A program made the translations under genes and the position numbers. A stretch of DNA of 42,968 nt from Chlorogloea sp. CCALA 695 (lineage in GTDB: Bacteria; Cyanobacteriota; Cyanobacteriia; Cyanobacteriales; Chroococcidiopsidaceae), in the NCBI RefSeq assembly GCF_003003885.1, contig NZ_PVWN01000038.1, positions 1-42,968 on the forward strand. The letters run 5' to 3'. The notes under the pieces are model-generated. The model was given only the letters and a program-made list of their open reading frames with translations, was not told where the DNA came from and ran no database searches. Shown here piece after piece: positions 8,293-16,339 of the stretch (the stretch's first letter is position 1; each line of letters starts with the position of its first letter).

Positions 8293-8553
8293 ATGAATAA
8301 AAAACGAATGGTTACAACTATTGCTAGAGAAATGATCAAAGACTACTTGCCCGGTATTCCGATTAGAGTTAAAGTCAATAGCTCCTCCTGGTTTGGCGGC
8401 GGTGACGTAAATTGTCAATTAATCCTACACACTGACAAGGTTTACAAGCAATGTGTTGTTTTTAAGCAAATAGATAGCGAGGAGTCTGTATCTGATTCAA
8501 TAGCTAGAAAACTTCATGAGCTAATCGCCGAAGCTTGCGCGACTTGCCCGTGA
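8293..8553 (+). CDS. Small hypothetical protein
   Basis: An 86-residue protein starting at ATG. It has a basic N-terminal helix (MNKKRMVTTIAREMIKDYLP), a strand-like middle (VKVNSSSWFGGGDVNCQLIL), and an acidic C-terminal helix (SEESVSDSIARKLHELIAEA). No family recognised. It is convergent with the long mobilisation gene. The stretch 8100-8292 before it shows nothing else. Confidence 0.45.
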   Translation: MNKKRMVTTIAREMIKDYLPGIPIRVKVNSSSWFGGGDVNCQLILHTDKVYKQCVVFKQIDSEESVSDSIARKLHELIAEACATCP

Positions 8554-8566
8554 TTTTAATTTGTAA

Positions 8567-11500
8567 TTACAAACGACGGGACTTACAATTTACCTGGCTG
8601 TAGTTAGGAACGTCCTGCTGCATCGCTTGCTTTGCATTTTCTGATAAGGGAATCGGTTTTTGGGGATGGTGCAATGCGATCGCTACTTCGGCAATACGCT
8701 TAAGGTAAGCTTCACTATAGCCAGACGAGCGCGCTGCCTGATGCCACTGCCAAAGATTGCTAGAAAGTTGCTTGTAGGTACTGAAGTCCTGCTGCATTGC
8801 AGATTGTGCTTCTACTGGTAGCGGTTGACCAGAATCAACAACTGCTATAATTCGGCTGACATAAGCATCAGGCTTACCGATTGCCTGAGCAACCAGCTTC
8901 CATTGTGAAGGATCTAACTTTGATGCTACGTCTTTTAGCTGCTCGTTCCAGTCCTTGCCATAGGTCGGTACTGCTCTAGTGACAGAACTAACATCCATCG
9001 CTAATCGCCATGCCATTTCTTCGCCAGCGCGATCTTGGTCGTGAGCCGCGATAACTACAACCCCTTGCTGTTGTAGCCAATGGACAGGAATAGAACCCGC
9101 CCCATCAGTAGATATAAACATTGCTTTTCCAGGTTGCTCTGCTAAGGCGGCAGCAGACAAGGCATCGATAGCTGACTCGACTAATACAATCCGCTTTAGC
9201 TGACCTTCGCCCTGGAAAAAGGAGAACCATCCGTTTTCACGCTGGCTGCCTGTTGCTAACCCTTTAAAAGAGCTATCTTTGTAAGTGCCGCGCAAACTGG
9301 CTCCAGTAACGTTGCCTTTGATATCTTGGCGGAGGAATACAGCATTTTGTTTGGTGTCAGCATAAATTATGCCCTGGTTGTGTAATTCATCTACTAAAGC
9401 TGCGGGTACTTTACGTTTTTCGACTAGATATTGTCTTACAGCTAACCACTTAGAATCGTCGGCATTTGGTAATTGAAACGGTTGGCGTTCTACAGCCTTT
9501 GATGGTGATGGACGCAGGTAAGAGCGCGGTAGTTCGCTAATCCCGTCAGACAACCATTTGAGTGCTTCCTTGAAGCTTTGCCCCTGGACGTGAATGACTA
9601 AATCAATTGCTCCATACCCACCTTTAAGGTTCAAATGGTCGTAGAATTTCTGGTTGTTAATACTAAGGATTTGTCCGTCGCCCCACCACTTATGTTTGTC
9701 GTGTTTGTCCAGAGTTAAACCTAAACGAATTGCGATTTCCTCAAGAGGAATTTCACGCAACCCATCGGCTAAAGAAGTTATGGATTGTTCCGTATAGCTG
9801 GAGATTGCTGTATCTAGTTTCTTAACTGCCTTGCTAGGATTGGAAGTTTTTAGCATAGTCAAGTTCTCTTTAAACTGGTCAATGTGCTGAGAGATAGCCC
9901 AAGACGCATTGTTGGTTGTTTTTTGGAGTTGTTCTAGTAATCCACTACTTTCTAGCTCCTGTTGGACAGTTAGGTGAGTTTGTTGCTGGGAGAACAGTTG
10001 AGCTATTTCGGTCATGCTCTCAAACTCGAACTTGTGCGCCTTGGGATTAAAATCGGCAGCAAGTTCTGAGAGCGCAGCTAGTCCGTTAGTGAGTCCTGTT
10101 TCCAGTAATTGCGACAAAGCGTGATGGGACTGCAAATCCTCTACTAAAGCGCTCATGTCATTGAACACAGTTGGCACTTTTTCAGTAAATTGTGCCAATC
10201 GTTGAGTCAGAGATGCTATGTCTACAATTTTTTGCGTCAATAGCTGCTGTGTATTTACCTGACTTATTAGCTCTGGTAACTCACCGAAATCGAAGGTTTG
10301 CTGTTGCTCCTCTTGCCGAACGACTTTATTAAATTGAGAAATTGCTTGTTCAAGTTCTGCCTCAGACTGCCAGTATGAAACCACCTGAGCTAGATTTTCT
10401 ATTTCAGGTTGCAGTTCGCCAATGAGTATAGATGCCTCCAAGCGTGATTCTGCCATCGTCCAATTAGGCTGTAACTGGTCAGTTGACGCTAGTTTTTGAG
10501 TAAGCCTTGATAGTACAAGCTGAATTATCGGGAGATATTCAACTAGACTTAACTCAGATTGTTGCCCAGTTAAGTCTTGGGCAAGTTCTGATAGTCCAGC
10601 AAATTTATACTGTTTGCTTGAACGATGTAGATGTTTAATTTGTCCAGTCAGTGTAGCTAGTATCCGACCTAGATTGACATTTCCAAGAATTCGTTCATCA
10701 TTAAATGACCCAACTAACGGAGCCAATTCTACTAAAGCTGTCGCCCATTGTTCATCGGTAGGGATGGTTCCTTCTGTCCATTGCCCTGGAATTGCTTCTT
10801 GTTGCCCATAATTTCCTCGTAAGCTTCCATCACCTGTTCGTTGACTTGAACTTGTACCAGGCTTGTATCCTCTAGTTTGACTGAAAGGTTGTTCATCGCT
10901 TCGACCAAATCCTTCAGCGTTTCGCTCATTTTGTCTGATTTCTGTTGCTCCAGCGCTTCTTTGAACTGAGCGATGAAGTCGTTGAGCATTTGCTTCACTA
11001 CTAGGGGGCTGGCGCTCAACTGTTTGCGGATATAACTCTTGAGTTCCTTGTTCTCCTGTAAGGCTTCGGTGTTCTGAGCTTTCAACTCCTCTATGCTGCG
11101 AGTTAGGTTGGCGATCGCCGTTAATAAAACTGTGTCGTCTGTCATGATGATCTCCTGGTTCTAAAAGGTTTTCTTGAGCCTTACTTCCTTGTACTTGTTG
11201 AGGTAAATTCTCTTTTTCTGTGATTACTTTGGCAATGTCCTCACATCCTTGATCTGGGAGCTTACCATTTGCAAGGCTTCGGTTAAGCTCTGCAATGTCG
11301 GCTCCAAGCTGCTCGACTTTTTGGAGTTCAAGGTGTCGGCTAATTGCTTCAAAAAGCTCTGGAAACTTGCTTTCAGTTCGTTTAGGTTCGCGGTCTGGGT
11401 AACTTCCAGTCGCAAGATTTGTTCGCTCAGTTGCTCCGTACTGCTCGTAAGTTGAGTGCCAGTTTTCTCCAATTGAGCGATCTTCTTTGTCAACGGGGCT

Positions 11501-14290
11501 AAGGCTTTGGTTAATGCTAGGGTGTCCATTTGCTGTATGCTCTCCTTTGAGTTGTCGCCGGTCGATGCTGTCATGAGAAATTTGCTCCGGTAATTGGTTT
11601 TGTTTTTGGTTGTTGACGGGTTGCTGACCCAATACTGAGTCTTTTAGCTGTTCTTTCCTCTCTTGAACGCTCAATTTTTTAGGCGGCACGATGGCTAAAT
11701 GCCGTGACTGCTTGTTGTGTTCGCGCCATTGTCGTAGTGGCAGTGCCACTGATGCCGCTTGTTCGTAGGCAAGTGGGCTATGAGCCACAATCAAGTCATC
11801 TACCCCTTTTTCTGGTCCCGGCAGACTGACCACGCTAACTTTTGCTCCCTGCTGCTGCAACAAACTACCAGTGCGAGAGATAGCAATCTCGATATTTCGC
11901 TTTGTCTCTGGGCGCGTCTCGTAATCGAAACAGAAACTAATATTGCGCCCCAAGGTAGCGAAAACTGCCAATTCTTCGTGTAAATGAGCCTTTATTGGTC
12001 TTCCCTGCTCATCTTTGCTGCGATACCCTGCATAAATTCCTGGTAGCCCGATGGCAACATGACCTTGGCTTAACAAACTAGCTGCTTTCTTGGCTCCCTC
12101 AGTAATGGTAATAGGCAAGTTGTATTTCCAAGTGCAGTACCAAAAACCGCGCATTCGATCTTCAGAACTAGGATCGATACCTGCTTTAGAGTAAATCCTC
12201 TCGGCAATATCGTCGGGTACATGGAGCAGAAAAATACCCAAGTCGATTTTTGGCGGATGCTCGTACTTGACGAGCTTTCCTGGCTTATCCGGGTTTGTTC
12301 TTGGTGAGTTTGGCTTGTAGCATCCCCATCTTTTCTCTTGAGGCTTAGTAGTTGATTCCAAACTTGAGAAAGAGATAGCATTTACCCCAGAATCGCACCA
12401 CCAACCACCCGCATCAATGTGGGCGTACCTTTTCAGCATTCCAGTAGTTAGTTGTCCGATATTGGTACGTTCTAACTTGTCCGAGTACATCAGGTACTCC
12501 CAGGCTTCATGCTCCTGCTCTATACTCCCCATTTGCAGGCTGCGAAAATTAAGAGCCGCGATCTCTGGATGAATAGCGCTACTTTCTACTAACTCCTGCC
12601 AGTGATTTGCCTCAATATGGGGTGGAGCAACTTGTTCTAATGTTGGAGTCCAAAATACCTCTAACTGCTTTGGAGGCTCTCTTTTGACGATTGGGCGCAT
12701 CCGTTCAATATTTGAGACTACGGATTTTTCCTTATGCCTCAACTGTGGTGTTTCGGTGACACCCTCCGAAACTTCTACTTTCTGCCTAACGGTTACTTCC
12801 GGCACTGCACTTACTTGTACTTTACCTTTGGGCTGCAATAGCTCCAGCACCGTTTCTTGAGCTTTGCTTTCTTGTGCTTGCTCTAGTAAATAATCGATAT
12901 CTTCAGCGTAGATTTTCAGGTCGTACTTAGCGCGGCTGATCGCAACATAAACACTTTCCTGGCTTACTGTTGGGTCAACTGTTGATGAGACTAGCACCCG
13001 GTCGGCGGTTTTGCCTTGGCTACTATAGGTTGTCGAAGCGATCGCATAATCAATCGGTAGTGGCTCGTCTATTTGCAGCGATTCCTCTCTGCCGTTAAAA
13101 TAGCGAATCGTTGCCGTCCGCTCCTCAATCGCCACAACCATAAATTCATCTCGATTGCTGCGCCCGCTTTGCTTGTCTTCTCTTGTCCATCTCAGAGAGT
13201 CTCCAACACAGACCTCAATAGTTTGTTGGGTGTAGACAGTTTTGCGAAACTTCATTGGATCAACTGCAACTTGGTTGCCTGACCAATCACTCAAAACTAG
13301 CTTGTCAGATTGAAAACCACACACAGCATAAGCTCGGTCTTTACACAGCCCTGCCCGTTTGTACTCCCGTAAAGGTATGACTACATCGCCAATATTGTAA
13401 TGATGCCGATATCGAGCTTGTACGTTCGTCAGGTCTTTTTGCTTAAGTCGAGTTACAACAGCATCCTCGCCTACTAACGTCCCATCCTGTTTTAGCCCCG
13501 CCCGGATCTGCTGCATAATCTGAGCTTTCTCTTTGTGAGTCCCGGCTAAAACCAAAGTGGTTCGCCGTTGCTCTGGGCTTAGTTGCAAGTAGTCTTGAGC
13601 AATCAGCGTACTCCGTTCCTCAAGACGAGGGATTTCTTGAATCCTCCCTACCTCTAAAAGGTGTTGCAGGGCATCAACATGATTTCCAGCCGCCGCAAGC
13701 TCGGCGGCAAGCTTTAAGTCTGGGACTTTTTGCCGTAGCGATTGGTTGAGGTGTGCTGTACTAATTCCAGCTTGTTGCAAGCTCTTAAATGGATTTCCGG
13801 CTTCAACAGCACTTAATTGTCGCGTATCGCCCACGAGTATTACTCTTGCTCCGGCGGCGGTCGCTTTTTGTAGCAAGGCATACCCGTCTTTGGCACTAAG
13901 CATCCCAGCTTCATCGACAATCCAAAGTTGGTTTGGTTGATGTTCTTTTGGCTGCTTGGAAAGCAAAAGGCTGGCAACAGTATTGGCTTCAATGCCTAAT
14001 TCTTCGCCTAATCCTTTGGTCGCTTCCTTGCTTGGGGCAAATCCAGCTAATAATGTTATCTTTTGCCCCTCTGTTACTCCTTGAAGCAGTTGAGTAATCT
14101 GTTTCAACTCGTTAAGGGCGAAGGTTTTTCCCGCCCCTGCTACTCCTTGCCACGCAATGAATTGGTCAGTAGTGGTGGCTGTAAGTGCAATCGCTTCCTT
14201 TTGCCCTGAAGTGAGATTTTTTCCTTCTAAATAGCTTTCTACAGTTGATATTGTAGCAATCGGGCTAAAGAGTCTCTTGCCTTGGCGCAT
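8567..14290 (-). CDS. MobF-type helicase fused to DUF3854-like and Toprim primase-like domains
   Basis: A giant protein of about 1907 residues. It starts with an SF1 RecD-like helicase of the TraI/TrwC type (Walker A GVAGAGKT at 49-56, Walker B WIVDEAGM near 123-130, TYSSQGKTADRVLVSS near 420-435). At about 640-850 there is a DUF3854-like Toprim-related domain (PITITEGAKKAASLLSQG, LPGPEKGVDDLIVA). A polar Gln/Arg/Ser-rich linker (about 870-1185) contains two out-of-frame ORFs. A long helical stretch follows, then a DUF3991-like primase zinc-domain relative (ISINNQKFYDHLNLKGGYGA) and a Toprim domain (VLVESAIDALS near 1697, AAHDQDRAGEE near 1745). The frame continues upstream of this ATG as YTTQTALARELATIKLMRQG, so it is the C-terminal part of a relaxase gene split by a frameshift. 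Likely role: unwinding and priming the transferred strand in conjugation. Confidence 0.8.
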   Translation of the reverse strand: MRQGKRLFSPIATISTVESYLEGKNLTSGQKEAIALTATTTDQFIAWQGVAGAGKTFALNELKQITQLLQGVTEGQKITLLAGFAPSKEATKGLGEELGIEANTVASLLLSKQPKEHQPNQLWIVDEAGMLSAKDGYALLQKATAAGARVILVGDTRQLSAVEAGNPFKSLQQAGISTAHLNQSLRQKVPDLKLAAELAAAGNHVDALQHLLEVGRIQEIPRLEERSTLIAQDYLQLSPEQRRTTLVLAGTHKEKAQIMQQIRAGLKQDGTLVGEDAVVTRLKQKDLTNVQARYRHHYNIGDVVIPLREYKRAGLCKDRAYAVCGFQSDKLVLSDWSGNQVAVDPMKFRKTVYTQQTIEVCVGDSLRWTREDKQSGRSNRDEFMVVAIEERTATIRYFNGREESLQIDEPLPIDYAIASTTYSSQGKTADRVLVSSTVDPTVSQESVYVAISRAKYDLKIYAEDIDYLLEQAQESKAQETVLELLQPKGKVQVSAVPEVTVRQKVEVSEGVTETPQLRHKEKSVVSNIERMRPIVKREPPKQLEVFWTPTLEQVAPPHIEANHWQELVESSAIHPEIAALNFRSLQMGSIEQEHEAWEYLMYSDKLERTNIGQLTTGMLKRYAHIDAGGWWCDSGVNAISFSSLESTTKPQEKRWGCYKPNSPRTNPDKPGKLVKYEHPPKIDLGIFLLHVPDDIAERIYSKAGIDPSSEDRMRGFWYCTWKYNLPITITEGAKKAASLLSQGHVAIGLPGIYAGYRSKDEQGRPIKAHLHEELAVFATLGRNISFCFDYETRPETKRNIEIAISRTGSLLQQQGAKVSVVSLPGPEKGVDDLIVAHSPLAYEQAASVALPLRQWREHNKQSRHLAIVPPKKLSVQERKEQLKDSVLGQQPVNNQKQNQLPEQISHDSIDRRQLKGEHTANGHPSINQSLSPVDKEDRSIGENWHSTYEQYGATERTNLATGSYPDREPKRTESKFPELFEAISRHLELQKVEQLGADIAELNRSLANGKLPDQGCEDIAKVITEKENLPQQVQGSKAQENLLEPGDHHDRRHSFINGDRQPNSQHRGVESSEHRSLTGEQGTQELYPQTVERQPPSSEANAQRLHRSVQRSAGATEIRQNERNAEGFGRSDEQPFSQTRGYKPGTSSSQRTGDGSLRGNYGQQEAIPGQWTEGTIPTDEQWATALVELAPLVGSFNDERILGNVNLGRILATLTGQIKHLHRSSKQYKFAGLSELAQDLTGQQSELSLVEYLPIIQLVLSRLTQKLASTDQLQPNWTMAESRLEASILIGELQPEIENLAQVVSYWQSEAELEQAISQFNKVVRQEEQQQTFDFGELPELISQVNTQQLLTQKIVDIASLTQRLAQFTEKVPTVFNDMSALVEDLQSHHALSQLLETGLTNGLAALSELAADFNPKAHKFEFESMTEIAQLFSQQQTHLTVQQELESSGLLEQLQKTTNNASWAISQHIDQFKENLTMLKTSNPSKAVKKLDTAISSYTEQSITSLADGLREIPLEEIAIRLGLTLDKHDKHKWWGDGQILSINNQKFYDHLNLKGGYGAIDLVIHVQGQSFKEALKWLSDGISELPRSYLRPSPSKAVERQPFQLPNADDSKWLAVRQYLVEKRKVPAALVDELHNQGIIYADTKQNAVFLRQDIKGNVTGASLRGTYKDSSFKGLATGSQRENGWFSFFQGEGQLKRIVLVESAIDALSAAALAEQPGKAMFISTDGAGSIPVHWLQQQGVVVIAAHDQDRAGEEMAWRLAMDVSSVTRAVPTYGKDWNEQLKDVASKLDPSQWKLVAQAIGKPDAYVSRIIAVVDSGQPLPVEAQSAMQQDFSTYKQLSSNLWQWHQAARSSGYSEAYLKRIAEVAIALHHPQKPIPLSENAKQAMQQDVPNYSQVNCKSRRL
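10732..11145 (-). CDS. Candidate overprinted coiled-coil protein B inside the relaxase-helicase gene
   Basis: A 137-residue ORF on the same strand as the mobilisation gene but in its +1 frame. ATG at 11145 has a strong ribosome site (AGGAGA, 5 nt away). The product is a heptad-like helical protein: ANLTRSIEELKAQNTEALQE, then VVKQMLNDFIAQFKEALEQQ and LKDLVEAMNNLSVKLED. In the same DNA the long frame encodes low-complexity polar sequence, so the coiled coil looks the more constrained of the two. Its layout resembles the ORF just upstream (11224-11574), as if duplicated. It may be a genuine nested gene. It could also be an ancestral frame that the linker was later overprinted onto. Function unknown. 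Confidence 0.55.
   Translation of the reverse strand: MTDDTVLLTAIANLTRSIEELKAQNTEALQENKELKSYIRKQLSASPLVVKQMLNDFIAQFKEALEQQKSDKMSETLKDLVEAMNNLSVKLEDTSLVQVQVNEQVMEAYEEIMGNKKQFQGNGQKEPSLPMNNGRQL
11224..11574 (-). CDS. Candidate overprinted coiled-coil protein A inside the relaxase-helicase gene
   Basis: A 116-residue ORF in the same +1 frame as protein B, 78 nt upstream of it. Starts are ATG 11574 (GGAG 10 nt upstream) or ATG 11529 (AAGGAG about 12-13 nt upstream). The sequence is a continuous amphipathic helix: LTKALAPLTKKIAQLEKTGT, LSEQILRLEVTQTANLNELK, SFQSFLKQLADTLNSKKSSS, LQSLTEALQMVSSQIKD. The order of blocks matches protein B (LLTAIANLTRSIEELKAQ; FIAQFKEALEQQKSDKM; LKDLVEAMNNLSVKLED), suggesting tandem paralogues. 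The long frame here encodes a polar linker. Function unknown. Confidence 0.55.
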   Translation of the reverse strand: MTASTGDNSKESIQQMDTLALTKALAPLTKKIAQLEKTGTQLTSSTEQLSEQILRLEVTQTANLNELKASFQSFLKQLADTLNSKKSSSLEPTLQSLTEALQMVSSQIKDVRTLPK

Positions 14291-14316
14291 CAGTTTAATT
14301 GTGGCGAGTTCTCTTG

Positions 14317-15426
14317 CTAAAGCAGTTTGAGTTGTGTAACGCCCATCGAAGTTTTGATTAGTTCGGGATGAATAGCGATCGCCTGCTCTAGTTGCTCAAT
14401 GCTAAATGGTTTGACTTCAGCAGTGACAAACTTCTCAATATCCTCACTTTTAAAAGCAACTTGGCGTTCGCTGCAATGCTCAATTCCTACGGCAACTGCT
14501 GCTTCAATAACCGAGGCAATTTCTTCCTGGTTCGAGACAGGGTTAATTGTTGAAGTGTGGGGGACAGGATGAGAAATACTGTGAAGGTCTGCTTCGATAT
14601 GCCAGTAAGGTAGTTTCTCACTGCGCCCAATCTCGTGATTCTTCTTAACTCTAGTTTTACGCCATGCCCATATCTTGTTTTCTGTGGTTAACTCCGCACC
14701 TATTTCTTCTAACTTCCCTAAAATCTGTTCGTGCCTTTTGGAAAACCCCTCAATTTGCTCTCTGGTATATCCCTTAATCTCAAATAGTTCTTTGGGATGG
14801 GGTTCAATCTCATAGCCCAACTTACGGCATTCACTAGCCAACTCGTTGCGGTAGATTTGTCCTAAAAGGATTTTGTTTTGATAAAAAGGTTTATTGCTGA
14901 TACTGCGCCATTTCCCATCCGGCCCTTGGGTGCAGTTCATCACTAAGCAATGCGTATGCAGGTGCGGATCTAGTTCCCGGCTCGTGTCGTGATGCCACTT
15001 TGCTACTATCAGATTATCTGTTTGTACTGGTTGCCCGTTGATTCGAGTTGTCGCATAACGAGATTCAATCAGGTCAATAGTTCTAGTTACGGCTTTACGG
15101 TGTGCTGACTCTAATCGAGTGTCACCACCAACCAAACAAGCTATACTCACACTCTTAGGGGCGGAAAAAGTCAAGTCAGTACCAGCGCGTTCTTTTTTGC
15201 CTTTGTGGTTTTGTTTTTCTCTTAGTTGTGTTTCCCCATCAGGACTTAAACCGTTGACGATGTTCTCATAGACATCCATATCTACAATTGCGCCAGACAA
15301 CTGATAAGTGGAGGCTCCCAGCCCTTGCCACTGGGAATTAACCGCCGCATCTTCTTGGCTGTAGTAGTTCTCTTTTTTGTAGTACGTCTTAGCTTGGGTT
15401 GTATTACTATTGGCAAGAGTCAGCAT
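14317..15426 (-). CDS. MobF/TrwC-type relaxase domain, split from its helicase by a frameshift
   Basis: This is the DNA-nicking part of a conjugative relaxase. ATG at 15426 (MLTLANSNTTQAKTYYKKEN) is preferred over TTG 15441, because the family starts with this motif. Candidate catalytic tyrosines are Y15/Y16 and Y21/Y22. The three-histidine metal site is HHDTSRELDPHLHTH (H155, H157, H159), with TDLTFSAPKSVS upstream as in TrwC/TraI. The frame ends at TAG 14317 after KTSMGVTQLKLL. The next frame over the same DNA reads DGRYTTQTALARELATIKLM, the usual linker into the helicase, so one base appears to be missing near 14350. As sequenced, relaxase and helicase are separate proteins. Confidence 0.85.
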   Translation of the reverse strand: MLTLANSNTTQAKTYYKKENYYSQEDAAVNSQWQGLGASTYQLSGAIVDMDVYENIVNGLSPDGETQLREKQNHKGKKERAGTDLTFSAPKSVSIACLVGGDTRLESAHRKAVTRTIDLIESRYATTRINGQPVQTDNLIVAKWHHDTSRELDPHLHTHCLVMNCTQGPDGKWRSISNKPFYQNKILLGQIYRNELASECRKLGYEIEPHPKELFEIKGYTREQIEGFSKRHEQILGKLEEIGAELTTENKIWAWRKTRVKKNHEIGRSEKLPYWHIEADLHSISHPVPHTSTINPVSNQEEIASVIEAAVAVGIEHCSERQVAFKSEDIEKFVTAEVKPFSIEQLEQAIAIHPELIKTSMGVTQLKLL

Positions 15427-15577
15427 CTTTGAAAGCCCCAAAAGTTTTATTAACCGTGTGGCGATCTGCTTTTTCTATTTGACTACTTTGTGCCATTAAA
15501 ATATTTACACCTACATTTCTGGCGCTAGTAATTCTCAAATCCACAGCCCAATTTTCATTAAGCTTCTTCTTTGTCAT
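15407..15577 (-). CDS. Small ORF overlapping the relaxase start
   Basis: A 56-residue ORF from ATG 15577: MTKKKLNENWAVDLRITSAR, NVGVNILMAQSSQIEKADRH, then TVNKTFGAFKDADSCQ and a TAG. It overlaps the relaxase start by 20 nt, the geometry of translational coupling. No family recognised. It could be a small mobilisation accessory protein, or only a leader. Confidence 0.35.
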   Translation of the reverse strand: MTKKKLNENWAVDLRITSARNVGVNILMAQSSQIEKADRHTVNKTFGAFKDADSCQ

Positions 15578-15784
15578 TTAAAAACTTCCCTCAACTTGAA
15601 TAACTAAGTTGCTGGCTCTCAAAAAATTAAAAAGGTGATTTTACGGTAATTTAGCAAACTATTCAAAAGCAGGAAAAATTAGTTAATTTTGGTCATGAAA
15701 AGTCGCTATTAAAAATATAGCTTATAATCTGTTTATTGCAACTATTCCAATTGTATTTTTGCACCTTTTAGTGCGTCAGGTGCG

Positions 15785-15838
15785 GTCGCCTATGCGACTA
15801 TATCTTTTCTGGGGAGTCCAGAGGGGTCGCCCCTCTGG
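15785..15838. other. Two hairpins in the relaxase-parM divergent region; candidate oriT
   Basis: GTCGC-CTAT-GCGAC forms a hairpin at 15785-15798. CCAGAGGGG-TCG-CCCCTCTGG forms a 9-bp perfect stem at 15818-15838. They lie in the non-coding gap between the leftward relaxase and the rightward parM. Relaxases usually nick next to such inverted repeats near their own gene, so this is an oriT candidate. A terminator is less likely, since no T-run follows the second stem. Confidence 0.4.
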
Positions 15839-15904
15839 GAATATGACTACAATTTGTACGAAAACCTTTGTTTTACCTGCCTTACACCTGTTATTTCCTA
15901 ACAA

Positions 15905-16118
15905 TTACCTCAGCAATAACTTAGTTCACCTTATGAAAACCTTACTAATACCTTATAAACATGAAAGCTAAAAGATGACAAAATCTCTGCCTTTTTTAGT
16001 AGAGAAAATCCTTGCCAATAACTTGTATTTACCTTAGTATTTACTAATGGTTCCTTCCAGAAAACTTGTATTTACCTTAGTATTGCAATTACCTTGAAGT
16101 TACCTTATATTTACCTTA
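15905..16118. repeat. ACCTTA repeat array upstream of parM; candidate parC centromere
   Basis: TATTTACCTTA occurs exactly at 16026-16036, 16069-16079 and 16108-16118. The first two sit within an identical 21-bp repeat beginning ACTTGTATTTACCTTAGTAT (16021-16041, 16064-16084). Weaker copies (TTACCT, TTCACCTTA, ACCTTAC, TACCTTATA, TTACCTTG, TTACCTTA) run from about 15905 to 16107. Type II partition loci place iterated ParR-binding sites upstream of parM, which is exactly this position. A replication origin with iterons is the alternative. The rest of 15580-16339 holds no supportable gene. Confidence 0.55.
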
Positions 16119-16260
16119 ATTGATGTAATTGATTTCTAGAGCGACAATCAATTGTGTCAATAAAGTTTGATTACTGTCCGTTACTAAAACATGGCGTTCT
16201 TCAAGACCACAAGAGCCATGCCTTGTCGATCTATCCTAGTCAAATACAAACAGTTCACTG

Positions 16261-16287
16261 CTATGGGCTTGTCCATCTAGCCCATAG
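16261..16287. promoter_or_regulatory. 9-bp-stem hairpin before parM
   Basis: CTATGGGCT (16261-16269) and AGCCCATAG (16279-16287) are perfect inverted repeats around a 9-nt loop, 52 nt before the parM ATG. No T-run follows, so an operator or a structured 5' leader is more likely than a terminator. Confidence 0.4.
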
Positions 16288-16339
16288 TTAAAGTGTTACA
16301 TTTCGTCCAATAAGCAGAAGTGCAAGAACTTATCAATCA

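Noticed and set aside
12070-12381. 103-codon ORF in an alternative frame of the mobilisation gene
   Set aside because: It has Cys, Leu and Ser-rich, unpatterned sequence and no ribosome site, unlike the nested pair at 10732-11574. It overlaps the conserved DUF3854-like domain, so it is a shadow.
15759-15971. 70-codon plus-strand ORF in the relaxase-parM gap
   Set aside because: It runs through both hairpins and the start of the repeat array. Its composition is not protein-like, so the region was treated as non-coding.
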